Shown here: positions 53,976-63,221 of the stretch, piece by piece
How the letters are laid out: every line of letters starts with the position of its first letter
Position numbering within the stretch: the stretch's first letter is position 1
NCBI RefSeq assembly: GCF_918698115.1
Contig: NZ_CAKKLV010000021.1
Coordinates: 22,829-86,828, forward strand
Source: Peribacillus sp. Bi96
Lineage (GTDB): Bacteria; Bacillota; Bacilli; Bacillales; DSM-1321
Direction: 5' to 3'
DNA: 64,000 nt
Program-made: the position numbers and the translations under genes
Notes under the pieces: model-generated
Database searches by the model: none
Told to the model about the DNA's origin: nothing
The model's input: the letters and a program-made list of their open reading frames with translations, nothing else

Positions 53976-54659
53976 GTTATCGTTATTATCAATTGTTGTT
54001 AATAAAATATCACTTACCTCCGCATTATAGGTCACTTTGATTTTGTTTTTCAGCCATACTTCGTCTTTACCGTCTCGATTTAATTCTTTAAAATCAATCT
54101 TTCCTTCTCTGATAATCGTTTTAGGAAAAGGGAAGGCATTTGTTGCTAGATGCATATCTGCTGGGGTTACTGCTTCATATTGCGGATTTAAAAACAATGA
54201 AATAGTACCATCTGGTTCCCATAGTGCGAGCGATACTTTTTGAATATCTTCAATTTTTTCTTTTCTTAATTCTGATAATAAAAAATCGATGGAGATTCGA
54301 GCCCTTGCTAAGCTTTTGTAAACAATTTGCCCATTTTCGATAAGAGGAAAAGGGAGGGGTTCAAAGAAACTTCGGAGTTTGCCCCACTTAAGGCTCGTAA
54401 ACACACTGATAATATATAAAAGAATTAATACACCGGTCGTTATCATGGAGCCCTCCAAACCTAACTGTTCATCAGATAAAGGGTGGGCAAGAATGTTTCC
54501 AATAATTAATGCTATTATAAAATCAAGTAATCTTAACTGTGAGATGGCCCGTTGCCCCATCAATTTAACCGAAAAAAGTAAAAAGATGAAGGAGATAATG
54601 GCTCTCAAAGTCCACTGAATTGCAGTGAGAGTTTCCTGACTATTAAAAAAATCCACCAA
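53952..54659 (-). CDS. DUF421 (YetF-like) membrane protein
   Basis: A 235-residue protein: three N-terminal membrane helices (about 13-32, 44-58, 70-88) with KLMGQRAISQLRLLDFIIALIIGNILAHPL, followed by a C-terminal soluble part (PFPLIENGQIVYKSLARARISIDFLLSELRKEKIEDIQKV, then ALWEPDGTISLFL), the DUF421 layout. Several members are spore proteins. TTG 54659 has AAGGA about eight nt upstream; GTG 54656 is the alternative. Confidence 0.86.
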   Translation of the reverse strand: MVDFFNSQETLTAIQWTLRAIISFIFLLFSVKLMGQRAISQLRLLDFIIALIIGNILAHPLSDEQLGLEGSMITTGVLILLYIISVFTSLKWGKLRSFFEPLPFPLIENGQIVYKSLARARISIDFLLSELRKEKIEDIQKVSLALWEPDGTISLFLNPQYEAVTPADMHLATNAFPFPKTIIREGKIDFKELNRDGKDEVWLKNKIKVTYNAEVSDILLTTIDNNDNLKVFFYK

Positions 54660-54842
54660 AATTCACGTCCTTATTTCCCTTTTAAAGGGATGTGATAATT
54701 AGTATGATGCATTTTATCAAGGATTATCACAACGGGAAAATTTAATTTAAGTCGTTTCTATCCAAATGCAGAGACATGACTATATGGATTAATAAGCGAA
54801 TTCACTTAAACAATAACCGATTGCTCAAAATAATAAAATTAC

Positions 54843-54872
54843 AACACCGCTATAAAGCAGGTGTTTTTTATT
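54843..54872 (+). terminator. Orphan terminator in the gap before the guanine riboswitch
   Basis: AACACCGC and GCAGGTGTT pair imperfectly with a T-run; no gene precedes it on this strand. Otherwise nothing coding is seen in 54660-55060. Confidence 0.5.
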
Positions 54873-55060
54873 GTTGATGGGTGGGGGCATCGTACTTCAT
54901 AAGTATTGCCCTACTTTGGCCGCTTTGAGACTTTCTCTTTCATTATACTCATTATTTTTGTCTAAATATTTATATTAATATAACAATTACGAAACGTATT
55001 GTAATTGAAAATAAACTGTTTTAAAATGTATCTTTCCTAATCAATTCATTTTGAAAATAT

Positions 55061-55132
55061 CCTTGTATAATATCAGTGACAATGGTCTGATAGTTTCTAC
55101 CTGGCAGCCGAAAATAATGCCGGACTACAAGG
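55061..55132 (+). ncRNA. Guanine-type purine riboswitch aptamer
   Basis: P1 arms CCTTGTA and TACAAGG bracket the core. AGTTTCTACC (J2/3) is fully conserved and the 3' junction reads GGACTAC, with the C that pairs to guanine (adenine riboswitches have T there). P2 is ATCAG/CTGAT and P3 TGGCA/TGCCG. Loops look slightly longer than in xpt. Confidence 0.9.
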
Positions 55133-55211
55133 AAGTATGAAAATAGAAGAGATGAACAGGTATATGTTGGTTTGCTTAATAAAAGCTTGATCCGCGATAC
55201 CGTGTTTTAAT

Positions 55212-55277
55212 GAAAGCTCTTATCTTTTCACACTTTCTTCCTGCGGCTGAAAGTGTAAAAAGATAAGGGCTTTTTTA
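55212..55277 (+). terminator. Long terminator of the guanine riboswitch
   Basis: AAAGCTCTTATCTTTT-CACACTTTC pairs with GAAAGTGT-AAAAAGATAAGGGCTTT, a stem of over 20 bp with a T6 run. It lies 80 nt after the aptamer and 47 bp before the transporter gene. Confidence 0.9.
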
Positions 55278-55323
55278 TATAAAGAAAATGAATGGGAAAT
55301 GATAAATCAAAGGGGTTGAAAAC

Positions 55324-56517
55324 ATGTATTTTTTATTGAATATACTCGGTGTTATCGTTGTAATGGGCATCGTTTACCTTTGTTCGCCAAATAAAAGGAA
55401 CGTTAAGTGGAAAGCCATTCTTACTTTGCTTGTTGTAGAATTGCTTATCACTTGGTTCATGTTATCGACTAAAATAGGTGGATGGGTCATTAATCTGATC
55501 GCTTCTTTCTTCACCTGGTTGATTGCATGTGCAAATGAAGGGATTTCTTTTGTCTTTCCATCTTTAATGGCAAATGAACAAGTGGATTTCTTTTTCAGCG
55601 CTTTGATGCCAATTATTTTCATTATCACGTTTTTTGATGTTTTATCGTATTTCGGTATCCTTACCTGGATTATTGATAAAGTGGGATGGCTCATCTCCAA
55701 AGTGTCCGGTTTGCCGAAACTTGAGAGTTTCTTTTCCATCCAGATGATGTTCCTTGGGAATACCGAGGCACTTGCCGTTCTCCGGATTCAACTCGCTGCG
55801 ATTAAAGATCAGCGTTTATTGACATTTGGAATCATGAGCATGAGCAGCATCAGTGGTTCCATTATTGGGGCCTACCTTACCATGGTACCGGCAACCTATG
55901 TTTTTGTGGCGATACCCTTGAACTGCTTAAATGCCTTGCTGATTGCTAACATGTTAAACCCAGTAGATGTAAGTAAAGAGGAAGACGTCGTTTATGTTCC
56001 TGCTAAAGAGGAACGTAAAGATTTCTTTTCCACCATTTCTAACAGCATGCTGGTGGGAGCCAAGATGGTTTTCGTCATCATGGCAATGGTTATCGGTTAT
56101 GTGGCGTTAACAGCAAGCTTGAATGGGATATTCGGTTTCTTTGTGGATGGCCTGACCATTCAAAAAATCTTCTCTGTGATTTTTAGTCCATTTGCATTCC
56201 TGCTTGGATTAACTGGACATGATGCCATGTATGTCGCTCAATTAATGGGAATCAAGCTTGCCACGAATGAGTTCGTTGCCTTGCTTGATTTAAAGGATAA
56301 AATCAGTACACTACCTCCGCATACAGTAGCTGTTGCTGTCACTTATCTGACGTCATTTGCCAACTTCAGTACAGTAGGCATGATTTATGGAACATTCAAT
56401 TCCATCCTTAATGATGAGAAATCGAACATTATCGGTAGGAATGTTTGGAAGCTGTTGGTTAGCGGGATGGCTGTTTCCTTGTTAAGTGCCATGGTCGTTG
56501 GATTATTCGTTTGGTAA
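55324..56517 (+). CDS. NupC-type concentrative nucleoside transporter
   Basis: A 397-residue membrane protein of the CNT family with about ten helices. Seen: ESFFSIQMMFLGNTEALAVLR (about residues 137-157), SMSSISGSIIGAYLTMVPATYV, LTGHDAMYVAQLMGIKLATNEFVALLDL and SFANFSTVGMIYGT, the signature blocks of the transport site. The guanine riboswitch upstream points to purine nucleoside uptake, as for B. subtilis NupG (YxjA). AAGGGGTTG precedes ATG 55324. Confidence 0.94.
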   Translation: MYFLLNILGVIVVMGIVYLCSPNKRNVKWKAILTLLVVELLITWFMLSTKIGGWVINLIASFFTWLIACANEGISFVFPSLMANEQVDFFFSALMPIIFIITFFDVLSYFGILTWIIDKVGWLISKVSGLPKLESFFSIQMMFLGNTEALAVLRIQLAAIKDQRLLTFGIMSMSSISGSIIGAYLTMVPATYVFVAIPLNCLNALLIANMLNPVDVSKEEDVVYVPAKEERKDFFSTISNSMLVGAKMVFVIMAMVIGYVALTASLNGIFGFFVDGLTIQKIFSVIFSPFAFLLGLTGHDAMYVAQLMGIKLATNEFVALLDLKDKISTLPPHTVAVAVTYLTSFANFSTVGMIYGTFNSILNDEKSNIIGRNVWKLLVSGMAVSLLSAMVVGLFVW

Positions 56518-56525
56518 TATACTTT

Positions 56526-56570
56526 AAAAACAAGGGCATCCATTTTTCTAGATGGATGCCCTTGTTTTTA
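56526..56570. terminator. Bidirectional terminator after nucleoside transporter
   Basis: AAAAACAAGGGCATCCAT and ATGGATGCCCTTGTTTTT form a perfect 18-bp stem. Confidence 0.95.
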
Positions 56571-56580
56571 TCCATGTTGG

Positions 56581-56620
56581 AAAAAAGCTGTGCTGGGTTT
56601 CCCCATGCACAGCCCTTTTC
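56581..56620 (-). terminator. Terminator after CAP-domain gene
   Basis: AAAGCTGTGC and GCACAGCCCTTTT pair on the minus strand, with a small bulge. Confidence 0.75.
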
Positions 56621-56622
56621 GT

Positions 56623-57756
56623 TTACTTCCTCAAATAGTTCTCCGTATAATAAGGTTTTTCTTCATCATCGAAGGCAACACCGACCCCGAGCGATTCAAA
56701 ATCTTTCTGTAACTTGTTTTCCCTGTGTCCGATGGAATTCATTAAACCTTCATGGGCAAAGATACTGCTGTTCTGCCCGGACGCCAGGTTTTCCCCAGCC
56801 ATTCGAAATTTGATTTGGTCATCTTCCATCCGATCAAAGGGAGATTCTCCTTCAAGATTTGTATGGTTGAAGTATTGGTTCACAGCCATATCTTCACTGT
56901 GATCCTGTGCAGTGACCTTCACTTGTTTATCCCATGAAAGTACCGAGAGATCATGGTTGACCCTTGATGCATTGGTCAAATCGAATAATTGGTATTCAAA
57001 GCCCTTCTCTAACTCTGGGCTGGCCTCTGCAAAATAGCCAATTTTTTGCTTTTCAAGTTTTGTGTCGATGATTTGGATCGATGTGACTGTGTTTTTCTCG
57101 TGTTTGTCATAAAAAATGGTCACATAGCTGTTATCCATTTCAAACATATCGTATTCGCCATCACTTCGAATCTGGTAATAGACGTTTCCTTTAAGCAGCT
57201 TAGTTACAGGCTCCCCCATTTTTTCGGTTACGACTTCTATAGGTGTGCCGCGTTTAATGCCTTCCTTTGAGGAAATTAAATCTTGATTCGTATATAAACC
57301 AACGACTTTATCGTTAGTATCGTAGGCAACCATGAAGAAATTTTGATAATTTTCGTGATAGGCGAACCAGTCTACGCCATATTCATTCTGCGTATGCCGC
57401 TTTGCTTCACCAGCCAGTTTTTCCACGGCATCCTTCGTGTCACCGATTTCGATATTACGGACTGAAAAGGACGCCTCGGCAGGTGCTTCCAGTGTTGGTT
57501 TTTTCACTTTTTCTTGCCGTTCTTTTTCAGAAACCGAATCCAATTTTTCCGTTAGTGAACCGATTAGGTTGTTGACACCAGTATTCACCTTTTCCAGGGC
57601 AGTAGAAACCTCTGGCCCATTTATGAAAGAACGAACATCGGACACGAAGGAACCTACTCCTGCCTTGACCCCAGACTCCTGAATGTCTTTACCATATCCG
57701 TACCAAAACCCACTGAGTAGGAGTATGAGAACCACAATATTAAACAAATTCCGCAA
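56623..57756 (-). CDS. CAP-domain protein with CAP-associated N-terminal domain (YlbC-like)
   Basis: A 377-residue exported or anchored protein: N-terminal helix (about 5-20), a linker, the CAP-associated N-terminal domain at about 105-235 (NIEIGDTKDAVEKLAGEAKR), and a C-terminal CAP/SCP domain at about 245-377 (LTNASRVNHDLSVLSWDKQVKVTAQDHSEDMAVNQYFNH; GENLASG; HEGLMNSIGHRENKLQ). The His and Glu residues of the CAP cavity are present. Function unknown. AGGAGTG before TTG 57756 favours it over GTG 57765. Confidence 0.88.
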   Translation of the reverse strand: MRNLFNIVVLILLLSGFWYGYGKDIQESGVKAGVGSFVSDVRSFINGPEVSTALEKVNTGVNNLIGSLTEKLDSVSEKERQEKVKKPTLEAPAEASFSVRNIEIGDTKDAVEKLAGEAKRHTQNEYGVDWFAYHENYQNFFMVAYDTNDKVVGLYTNQDLISSKEGIKRGTPIEVVTEKMGEPVTKLLKGNVYYQIRSDGEYDMFEMDNSYVTIFYDKHEKNTVTSIQIIDTKLEKQKIGYFAEASPELEKGFEYQLFDLTNASRVNHDLSVLSWDKQVKVTAQDHSEDMAVNQYFNHTNLEGESPFDRMEDDQIKFRMAGENLASGQNSSIFAHEGLMNSIGHRENKLQKDFESLGVGVAFDDEEKPYYTENYLRK

Positions 57757-57795
57757 ATCGTTCACTCCTGCCCTATACTTGATATATAATCCCGA

Positions 57796-58107
57796 TTATT
57801 GAAGAACCATCTGTAACACGCTTAAAAGGGGTGGGGCACATAACAATAAAAGTGAACACATGATGAGTATTTGTGGGGCCACTTTGGGGAGTCTTTCCTT
57901 CCCTTTTCCGGCATACCAGCCTCTAAACTGAAGTTTATTTCTATACCAGACAAATAATAAAATAAGCACCGCAACCGAACCCAGCCAGCCATACTGTTTC
58001 GTGTTAACTCCTATGTTGGTATATATGCCGTTTAAAATGGCAGAAATGATTGCTCCGGCTATCCCGAATATCAATATGATGCGTATCAATTCTAATAAGA
58101 CCCTCAT
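57796..58107 (-). CDS. Small membrane protein, unknown
   Basis: A 103-residue protein with three hydrophobic helices (about 7-27, 40-55, 78-100) and a basic loop (YRNKLQFRGWYAGKGKERLPK). No family recognised. AAGGGGTGACAT precedes ATG 58107. The CAP gene follows 39 bp later on the same strand, so they are probably cotranscribed. Confidence 0.7.
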   Translation of the reverse strand: MRVLLELIRIILIFGIAGAIISAILNGIYTNIGVNTKQYGWLGSVAVLILLFVWYRNKLQFRGWYAGKGKERLPKVAPQILIMCSLLLLCAPPLLSVLQMVLQ

Positions 58108-58362
58108 ATGTCACCCCTTGGTTTCACCATTATACTCATTCATAAATAAAATATAAAATTTAAATGATCAATACTGTACTTGTTGGTCAAGTTAGTTGGA
58201 TTCATAAGTATATTACATATTATACCAAAAACGAAGGGGTTAATAAAAGTTCTTATAAAACACGAAACTCATGGAAAAAAATATTTCCAAAGGTTAATAT
58301 CCACAACTTTTGAATGAGTATTTTCTCTTTGTATACATTAGCTAAAATAGAAGATTTATAAA
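58108..58362. other. AT-rich gap, no gene seen
   Basis: Only promoter space for the 103-residue gene is expected; no confident element. Confidence 0.4.
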
Positions 58363-58398
58363 CAAAAAAAGATTAGTCATTTTGAGCTAATCTTTTTT
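58363..58398 (-). terminator. Terminator after HxlR gene
   Basis: AAAAAAGATTAG and CTAATCTTTTTT flank a ten-base loop. Confidence 0.9.
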
Positions 58399-58412
58399 GT
58401 ATTTGTGGCGGA

Positions 58413-58793
58413 TTACTTCAATTGATCATTCAATACACTTTCTTCGAGAACGGAAAACTTATCACCATACACCCTTGTTATGTGATTTTCCCCCCACGTA
58501 CATAGCGCGGATAGGATACTTTCAAGGCTTTGTCCATACTCACTTAGTTCATATTCTACTTTTGGAGGGACTTGGTTGTATACGATCCGATTGATGACTT
58601 CGTCTTTTTCCAATTCCCGCAATTGTTGGGTCAGCATTTTTTGAGTGATGTTTGGCATAAGACGCTTTAATTCACTTGTCCGCTTTTTTCCGTGGGTCAG
58701 ATGGCAGAGGATTACACATTTCCACTTCCCGCCCAACACTTCCAGGGTCGCTTCAACTGATATATTGTACTTCTTTTTTTGCATGATTTGCAT
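58413..58793 (-). CDS. ytcD: HxlR-family regulator (YtcD-like)
   Basis: A 126-residue DUF24/HxlR regulator: LEVLGGKWKCVILCHLTHGKKRTSELKRLMPNITQKMLTQQLRELEKDEVINRIVYNQVPPKVEYELSEYG. Two Cys lie in the recognition region (KCVILC), possibly redox-sensing. Divergent from a MFS gene followed by an aldo-keto reductase, as in B. subtilis ytcD-ytbD-ytbE. ATG 58793 lies three nt after AAGGAG; ATG 58784 lies twelve nt after it, and either is possible. Confidence 0.88.
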   Translation of the reverse strand: MQIMQKKKYNISVEATLEVLGGKWKCVILCHLTHGKKRTSELKRLMPNITQKMLTQQLRELEKDEVINRIVYNQVPPKVEYELSEYGQSLESILSALCTWGENHITRVYGDKFSVLEESVLNDQLK

Positions 58794-58810
58794 ACTCTCC
58801 TTATTTTATA

Positions 58811-58849
58811 GGAACTAAAAGGTACCTATATCACTATAAAGTACGTACT
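58811..58849. promoter_or_regulatory. Candidate HxlR operator between ytcD and ytbD
   Basis: TAGGAACT...GGTACCTA (about 58809-58828) and the palindrome AGTACGTACT (58840-58849) lie in the divergent promoter region. Confidence 0.45.
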
Positions 58850-58972
58850 ATTATTTATTTCTATTATATCTCATAATAACATTTGCACACCAAATTCCAC
58901 TGTACCATTTATTAAAAAGTTGCTTTAGGCAATTTCAATAATAGTACAAAAAGACGAAAAGGAGAAGTGAAT

Positions 58973-60178
58973 ATGACTTCAAATAAAAATAGAAGTACAT
59001 GGGCATTGCTGGCTTTAGCAATCAGTGCCTTTGCGATTGGAACAACAGAGTTCATCAGCGTGGGATTATTACCACTCATTTCAAAGGATTTACACATTAC
59101 AGTCACGACGGCCGGATTGACGGTATCCTTATATGCTTTAGGGGTCATGTTCGGGGCACCTATCCTGACATCCCTGACATCGAATATGTCGCGGAAGACT
59201 TTATTGCTTTGGATAATGGTCGTGTTCATTGCCGGTAATGCATTAGCGGCTTCTGCGACCACGATCAGTGTACTATTGATCGCCCGTGTCATTTCAGCGC
59301 TTGCCCACGGTATCTTCATGTCAATAGGTGCGACGATTGCAGCTGATCTGGTCCCTGAAAACCGCAGGGCGAGTGCCATCGCCATCATGTTTACAGGTCT
59401 TACGGTGGCAACGGTGACCGGAGTTCCTTTTGGAACCTTCATCGGTCAACAATTTGGCTGGAGATTCGCTTTTATCATCATTGTGGCAATCGGCCTGATT
59501 GCTTTCATCGGGAACAGCATAATGGTCCCATCCGATTTAAGAAAAGCTACACGGACCACGTTCCGTGATCAGGTTAAATTAGTGACAAATGGACGGTTGC
59601 TGCTAGTGTTCATCATTACAGCGTTAGGCTATGGCGGTACATTCGTCGTTTTCACATACTTGTCTCCTTTACTACAGGAAGTGACAGGGTTTAAAGAAGG
59701 AACTGTTGCCTTAATTTTGCTAGTATATGGAGTAGCCATAGCAATTGGAAATACCCTTGGAGGGAAATTGGCCAATCGCAATCCTATTCATTCCCTATTT
59801 TATATGTTCCTAATACAGGCTATTGTACTGGTGGTCTTGTCTTTCACGGCGCCGTTTAAGATTGCTGGTTTAATTACGATCATTTTAATGGGATTGTTCG
59901 CATTCATGAATGTTCCAGGGCTACAAGTCTACGTTGTCATGTTAGCGGAACGTTTCGTACCAAGTGCAGTGGACGTGGCTTCTGCCATCAATATTGCAGC
60001 CTTCAATGCAGGGATTGCCATTGGTGCATACTTAGGAGGGGTGATTACGGATTCAATCGGACTAATCCATACAGCTTGGATAGGTGGAGTCATGGTTTTT
60101 GTTGCAGTGATTTTAACAGGTTGGAGCCGGGTCTTGGAAAGTAAAGACAAAACCAAGCGAACGGAAAAACTAGCATAA
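58973..60178 (+). CDS. ytbD: MFS efflux transporter (YtbD-like)
   Basis: A 401-residue major-facilitator protein with twelve helices. Seen: AISAFAIGTTEFISVGLLPLISKDL, the DHA1-type motif RVISALAHGIFMSIGATIAADLVPENRRASAIA, and GVPFGTFIGQQFGWRFAF (motif C-like). Substrate unknown; sugar-efflux and drug/H+ antiporters are related. AAGGAGAAGTG before ATG 58973 excludes GTG 58967. Followed by the reductase gene after a 20-bp inverted repeat. Confidence 0.93.
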   Translation: MTSNKNRSTWALLALAISAFAIGTTEFISVGLLPLISKDLHITVTTAGLTVSLYALGVMFGAPILTSLTSNMSRKTLLLWIMVVFIAGNALAASATTISVLLIARVISALAHGIFMSIGATIAADLVPENRRASAIAIMFTGLTVATVTGVPFGTFIGQQFGWRFAFIIIVAIGLIAFIGNSIMVPSDLRKATRTTFRDQVKLVTNGRLLLVFIITALGYGGTFVVFTYLSPLLQEVTGFKEGTVALILLVYGVAIAIGNTLGGKLANRNPIHSLFYMFLIQAIVLVVLSFTAPFKIAGLITIILMGLFAFMNVPGLQVYVVMLAERFVPSAVDVASAINIAAFNAGIAIGAYLGGVITDSIGLIHTAWIGGVMVFVAVILTGWSRVLESKDKTKRTEKLA

Positions 60179-60250
60179 GATTGAAAAAGTGATGCATGTT
60201 AGAATGGCATGTTTCATTCCTTGAAATGCGTGAAAGAGTATCATAAACCA

Positions 60251-60309
60251 AGTATCATTACATCCCTTCAGCGAATGGGGAAGATTCCTTGAAGGGATGT
60301 AATGATACT
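60251..60309. repeat. 20-bp perfect inverted repeat between ytbD and ytbE
   Basis: AGTATCATTACATCCCTTCA (60251-60270) is exactly repeated in inverse at 60290-60309, with a 19-nt loop. No T-run follows, so simple termination is unlikely. Confidence 0.9.
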
Positions 60310-60370
60310 GATACTTAAGCGCATTACAGTCTATAAAAACAATGAAGAAAAAACAGGAGGTAGATGGATA

Positions 60371-61213
60371 ATGGTAACAAATTTACAAGATACAACAACG
60401 TTGCATAATGGTGTTAAAATGCCTTGGTTCGGATTGGGCGTTTTTAAAGTGGAAGAAGGTCCTGAGTTGGTAAATGCGGTTAAAGTGGCGATTAAACATG
60501 GTTATCGCAGTATTGATACGGCAGCCATTTATGGAAATGAAGAAGGGGTTGGACAAGGGATCCGTGAGGGTTTAAAGGAAGCTGGAATCTCCAGGGAAGA
60601 TTTATTCATAACATCAAAAGTCTGGAATGCCGATTTAGGGTATGAATCGACTATCGCGGCTTACGAAAAAAGCTTAAAGAAACTTGGCTTGGAGTACTTG
60701 GATCTATATCTTATCCATTGGCCAGTGGAAGGAAAATATAAAGAAGCTTGGAGAGCGCTGGAAACTCTTTATAAAGAAGGAAAAGTAAAAGCGATCGGAG
60801 TGAGCAATTTCCAAACTCATCATCTTAAAGATGTAATGGAAGATGCAAAAGTGAAGCCGATGGTCAATCAAGTGGAATATCATCCGCGTTTAACTCAAAA
60901 AGAAGTACAAGCATTTTGTAAGGAACAAGGCATACAACTTGAGGCTTGGTCTCCTTTGATGCAAGGACAATTACTGGATAATGAAACATTACAAGCGATT
61001 GGGGCTAAACATGGTAAATCCGTCGCACAGATCATTTTACGCTGGGATTTACAAAATGGGACTGTAACGATTCCTAAATCCACGAAAGAACATCGTATTG
61101 CAGAAAATTCATCTGTATTCGATTTCGAATTGACGAAAGAAGAAATGAACCAAATTGATGGATTGAATCAGGATCATCGAGTTGGACCAGACCCTGATAA
61201 TTTTGACTTTTAA
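60371..61213 (+). CDS. ytbE: Aldo-keto reductase (YtbE-like)
   Basis: A 280-residue TIM-barrel NADPH-dependent reductase. Catalytic tetrad residues are in SIDTAAIYGNEEGVG (Asp, Tyr), ITSKVWNADLGY (Lys) and YLIHWPV (His); the cofactor loop is IPKSTKEHRIAENSSVF. Related B. subtilis YtbE and YvgN reduce methylglyoxal and other aldehydes. AGGAGG precedes ATG 60371; the frame is open to 60302 without a ribosome site. Same regulator as ytbD is likely. Confidence 0.95.
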   Translation: MVTNLQDTTTLHNGVKMPWFGLGVFKVEEGPELVNAVKVAIKHGYRSIDTAAIYGNEEGVGQGIREGLKEAGISREDLFITSKVWNADLGYESTIAAYEKSLKKLGLEYLDLYLIHWPVEGKYKEAWRALETLYKEGKVKAIGVSNFQTHHLKDVMEDAKVKPMVNQVEYHPRLTQKEVQAFCKEQGIQLEAWSPLMQGQLLDNETLQAIGAKHGKSVAQIILRWDLQNGTVTIPKSTKEHRIAENSSVFDFELTKEEMNQIDGLNQDHRVGPDPDNFDF

Positions 61214-61223
61214 TAGATAAATG

Positions 61224-61262
61224 AAGGAGAGAGACGAGAGCATTCGTCTTTCTCCTTTTTTG
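61224..61262 (+). terminator. Terminator after ytbE
   Basis: AAGGAGAGAGACGA and TCGTCTTTCTCCTT pair over 14 bp with one mismatch, then T residues. Confidence 0.9.
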
Positions 61263-61328
61263 GGATGCCTGCCCAAATATCAATTTGAATAGAGAACAAT
61301 TCCATATAAGCTATCGCAATCGCTTCAA

Positions 61329-61769
61329 TCATTCTTCTGTGGTCCGCTTTTTTGCATGGACGAATAATTTCAATGCTGTGTCGATGTCATTAATATTTAA
61401 AGACTTTTCAAGTGTTTCATTAACGGTGGCAAGGATTTCTTGAAGTCTTATCTCACCAAGGTCCGTTATGGTCGCACACACACCGCGACGGTCGTCTTCA
61501 TATCCAAGCCTTTGAATGACACCGCAGCTTTTATTTTCCATTCTAACAGAAAGTCTTGACATCGCACTTTGACTTAACCCGACTAATTGTTGCAATTCCA
61601 GCAGCCTCAGTTTTTTTTCTGGTGTTTCTGATAGAAATAATAAAACATAAAACTCATTCAAAGCCGTTTGGTGCCTTGTTTGCAGCATTCGATCAAGCTC
61701 ATTGGCGAGCTCGGCATGAATACGTGTAAAGGATAGCCATGTATTTAAAAGGGTTTGTTCACTGGACAT
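61329..61769 (-). CDS. MarR-family regulator
   Basis: A 146-residue regulator: LNEFYVLLFLSETPEKKLRLLELQQLVGLSQSAMSRLSVRMENKSCGVIQRL with the wing YEDDRRGVCATITDLG, all MarR hallmarks. Cys residues (SCGV, GVCA) may sense oxidants or quinones. GGAAGGCG precedes ATG 61769. Divergent from the old-yellow-enzyme gene, its likely target. Confidence 0.9.
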   Translation of the reverse strand: MSSEQTLLNTWLSFTRIHAELANELDRMLQTRHQTALNEFYVLLFLSETPEKKLRLLELQQLVGLSQSAMSRLSVRMENKSCGVIQRLGYEDDRRGVCATITDLGEIRLQEILATVNETLEKSLNINDIDTALKLFVHAKKRTTEE

Positions 61770-61830
61770 TTATATTCGCCTTCCTCTGCTTACTTCTTTT
61801 AAATATACCACATATTAAAGAATGTGTACC

Positions 61831-61869
61831 AACAGACGATAGCGTTTACAATGAAGGCAATCGTCTGTT
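61831..61869. promoter_or_regulatory. Inverted repeat in the MarR/OYE divergent region
   Basis: AACAGACGAT (61831-61840) and ATCGTCTGTT (61860-61869) are exact inverse copies separated by 19 nt. Position suits a MarR-type operator pair or an mRNA leader hairpin. Confidence 0.55.
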
Positions 61870-61954
61870 AAGGAGAATCTGATTAGTTGACACAATATTA
61901 TCGAGATGATATAAATGCATGTGCATGCATTATAAATTAAAGGAGACAAAAAAC

Positions 61955-62983
61955 ATGAAAGATTTATTTTCGCCTTATCACATAAAAGAACTTGAACTGA
62001 AAAATAGGATCGTCATGCCGCCGATGTGCCAATATTCCGTCGAAGCAGAAGATGGGATACCAACTAATTGGCATCAGCACCATTATGTGAGTAGAGCAAT
62101 TGGCGGCACTGGGTTAATCATAGTGGAAATGACGGATGTAGAACCTGATGGCCGGATTACGAATGGCGATCTTGGATTATGGTCTGACGATCAAGTTGAT
62201 GCCTTCTCCAAAATCGTTAAGGAAGTTCATCAATACGGAGCAAAAATCGGTATCCAAATTGCCCATGCAGGCCGTAAAGCGCAAGATGCCGAAACTCCAG
62301 TAGCCCCATCAGCCATAGCATTTGACGAAACGTTTAAAACTCCAAGGGCTTTAGAGACGGAAGAAGTGAAGGAAATGGTCGAAAAATTCCGTTCTTCAGT
62401 CAGAAGGGCAGTTCAAGCAGGTTTTGATGTAATTGAATTACATGGTGCACACGGATACTTAATCCACCAATTCACATCACCGCTTACGAATAAACGTGAA
62501 GATGAATATGGAAGGGACCTGACTAAATTTGGAGTGGAAGTGATTAAAGCTGTGAAAAGCGAAATGCCTGCTGACATGCCATTAATCATGCGCATTTCCG
62601 CCAAAGAATATGTTGAAGGCGGATATGGTCTGGAAGAAAGCGTTGCTTTTTCAAAAGTCTTTAAAGAAGCAGGGGTGGATATGTTCCATGTGAGTTCTGG
62701 CGGAGAAGGTCCTATTGGAGCAGACGGAAGACCGGGTACCCATGCTAGCTATCAAACCCCATTGGCTAGGGAAATTAAAAAAGCTTTGGACATACCAGTG
62801 ATTGCTGTTGGTCGATTAGACGATCCGATTCTTGCAAATTCAATCATTGGAAATGAAGAAGCGGATTTGGTGGCAGTGGGCAGAGGGATGCTGCGCAATC
62901 CTTACTGGTCTCTGGAAGCATCAAAAACTTTAAATAAACAAGTGAAGGTCCCTAAACAGTATGAGCGAGGTTTCAGACATTAA
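61955..62983 (+). CDS. NADH:flavin oxidoreductase, old yellow enzyme family (YqjM/NamA-like)
   Basis: A 342-residue FMN-binding TIM-barrel ene-reductase. Seen: LKNRIVMPPMCQYSVE with the Cys that tunes the flavin, IQIAHAGRKA, the substrate His pair in VIELHGAHGYLIHQF (HGAH, where NamA has HAAH), ADLVAVGRGMLRNPY in the phosphate site, and the C-terminal QYERGF. It reduces activated C=C bonds of enones, quinones or nitro compounds. AAAGGAGAC lies before ATG 61955; the frame from 61919 has no site. Confidence 0.94.
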   Translation: MKDLFSPYHIKELELKNRIVMPPMCQYSVEAEDGIPTNWHQHHYVSRAIGGTGLIIVEMTDVEPDGRITNGDLGLWSDDQVDAFSKIVKEVHQYGAKIGIQIAHAGRKAQDAETPVAPSAIAFDETFKTPRALETEEVKEMVEKFRSSVRRAVQAGFDVIELHGAHGYLIHQFTSPLTNKREDEYGRDLTKFGVEVIKAVKSEMPADMPLIMRISAKEYVEGGYGLEESVAFSKVFKEAGVDMFHVSSGGEGPIGADGRPGTHASYQTPLAREIKKALDIPVIAVGRLDDPILANSIIGNEEADLVAVGRGMLRNPYWSLEASKTLNKQVKVPKQYERGFRH

Positions 62984-63007
62984 GAAAGATTCATGAGTTC
63001 AAAATAA

Positions 63008-63038
63008 GACGCCAGCCATTTATACTAGCTGGCGTTTT
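63008..63038 (+). terminator. Terminator after OYE gene
   Basis: ACGCCAGC and GCTGGCGT pair across an 11-base loop, then TTTT. Confidence 0.8.
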
Positions 63039-63221
63039 AATGTTATAGGAGAAGGGGATCATTAGATACGGGTCACGAATTGGCTCCGGATTTCAGAACG
63101 GGATGCTTCATGATGAATGGATTCACGAGCTTGAAAAGCGATGGACCCATTATGTGATGTTTGACTGGGAATTTTGTTATAATGAATAAGATAAATCAAA
63201 CGATAATTCGAGGTGCTAATT

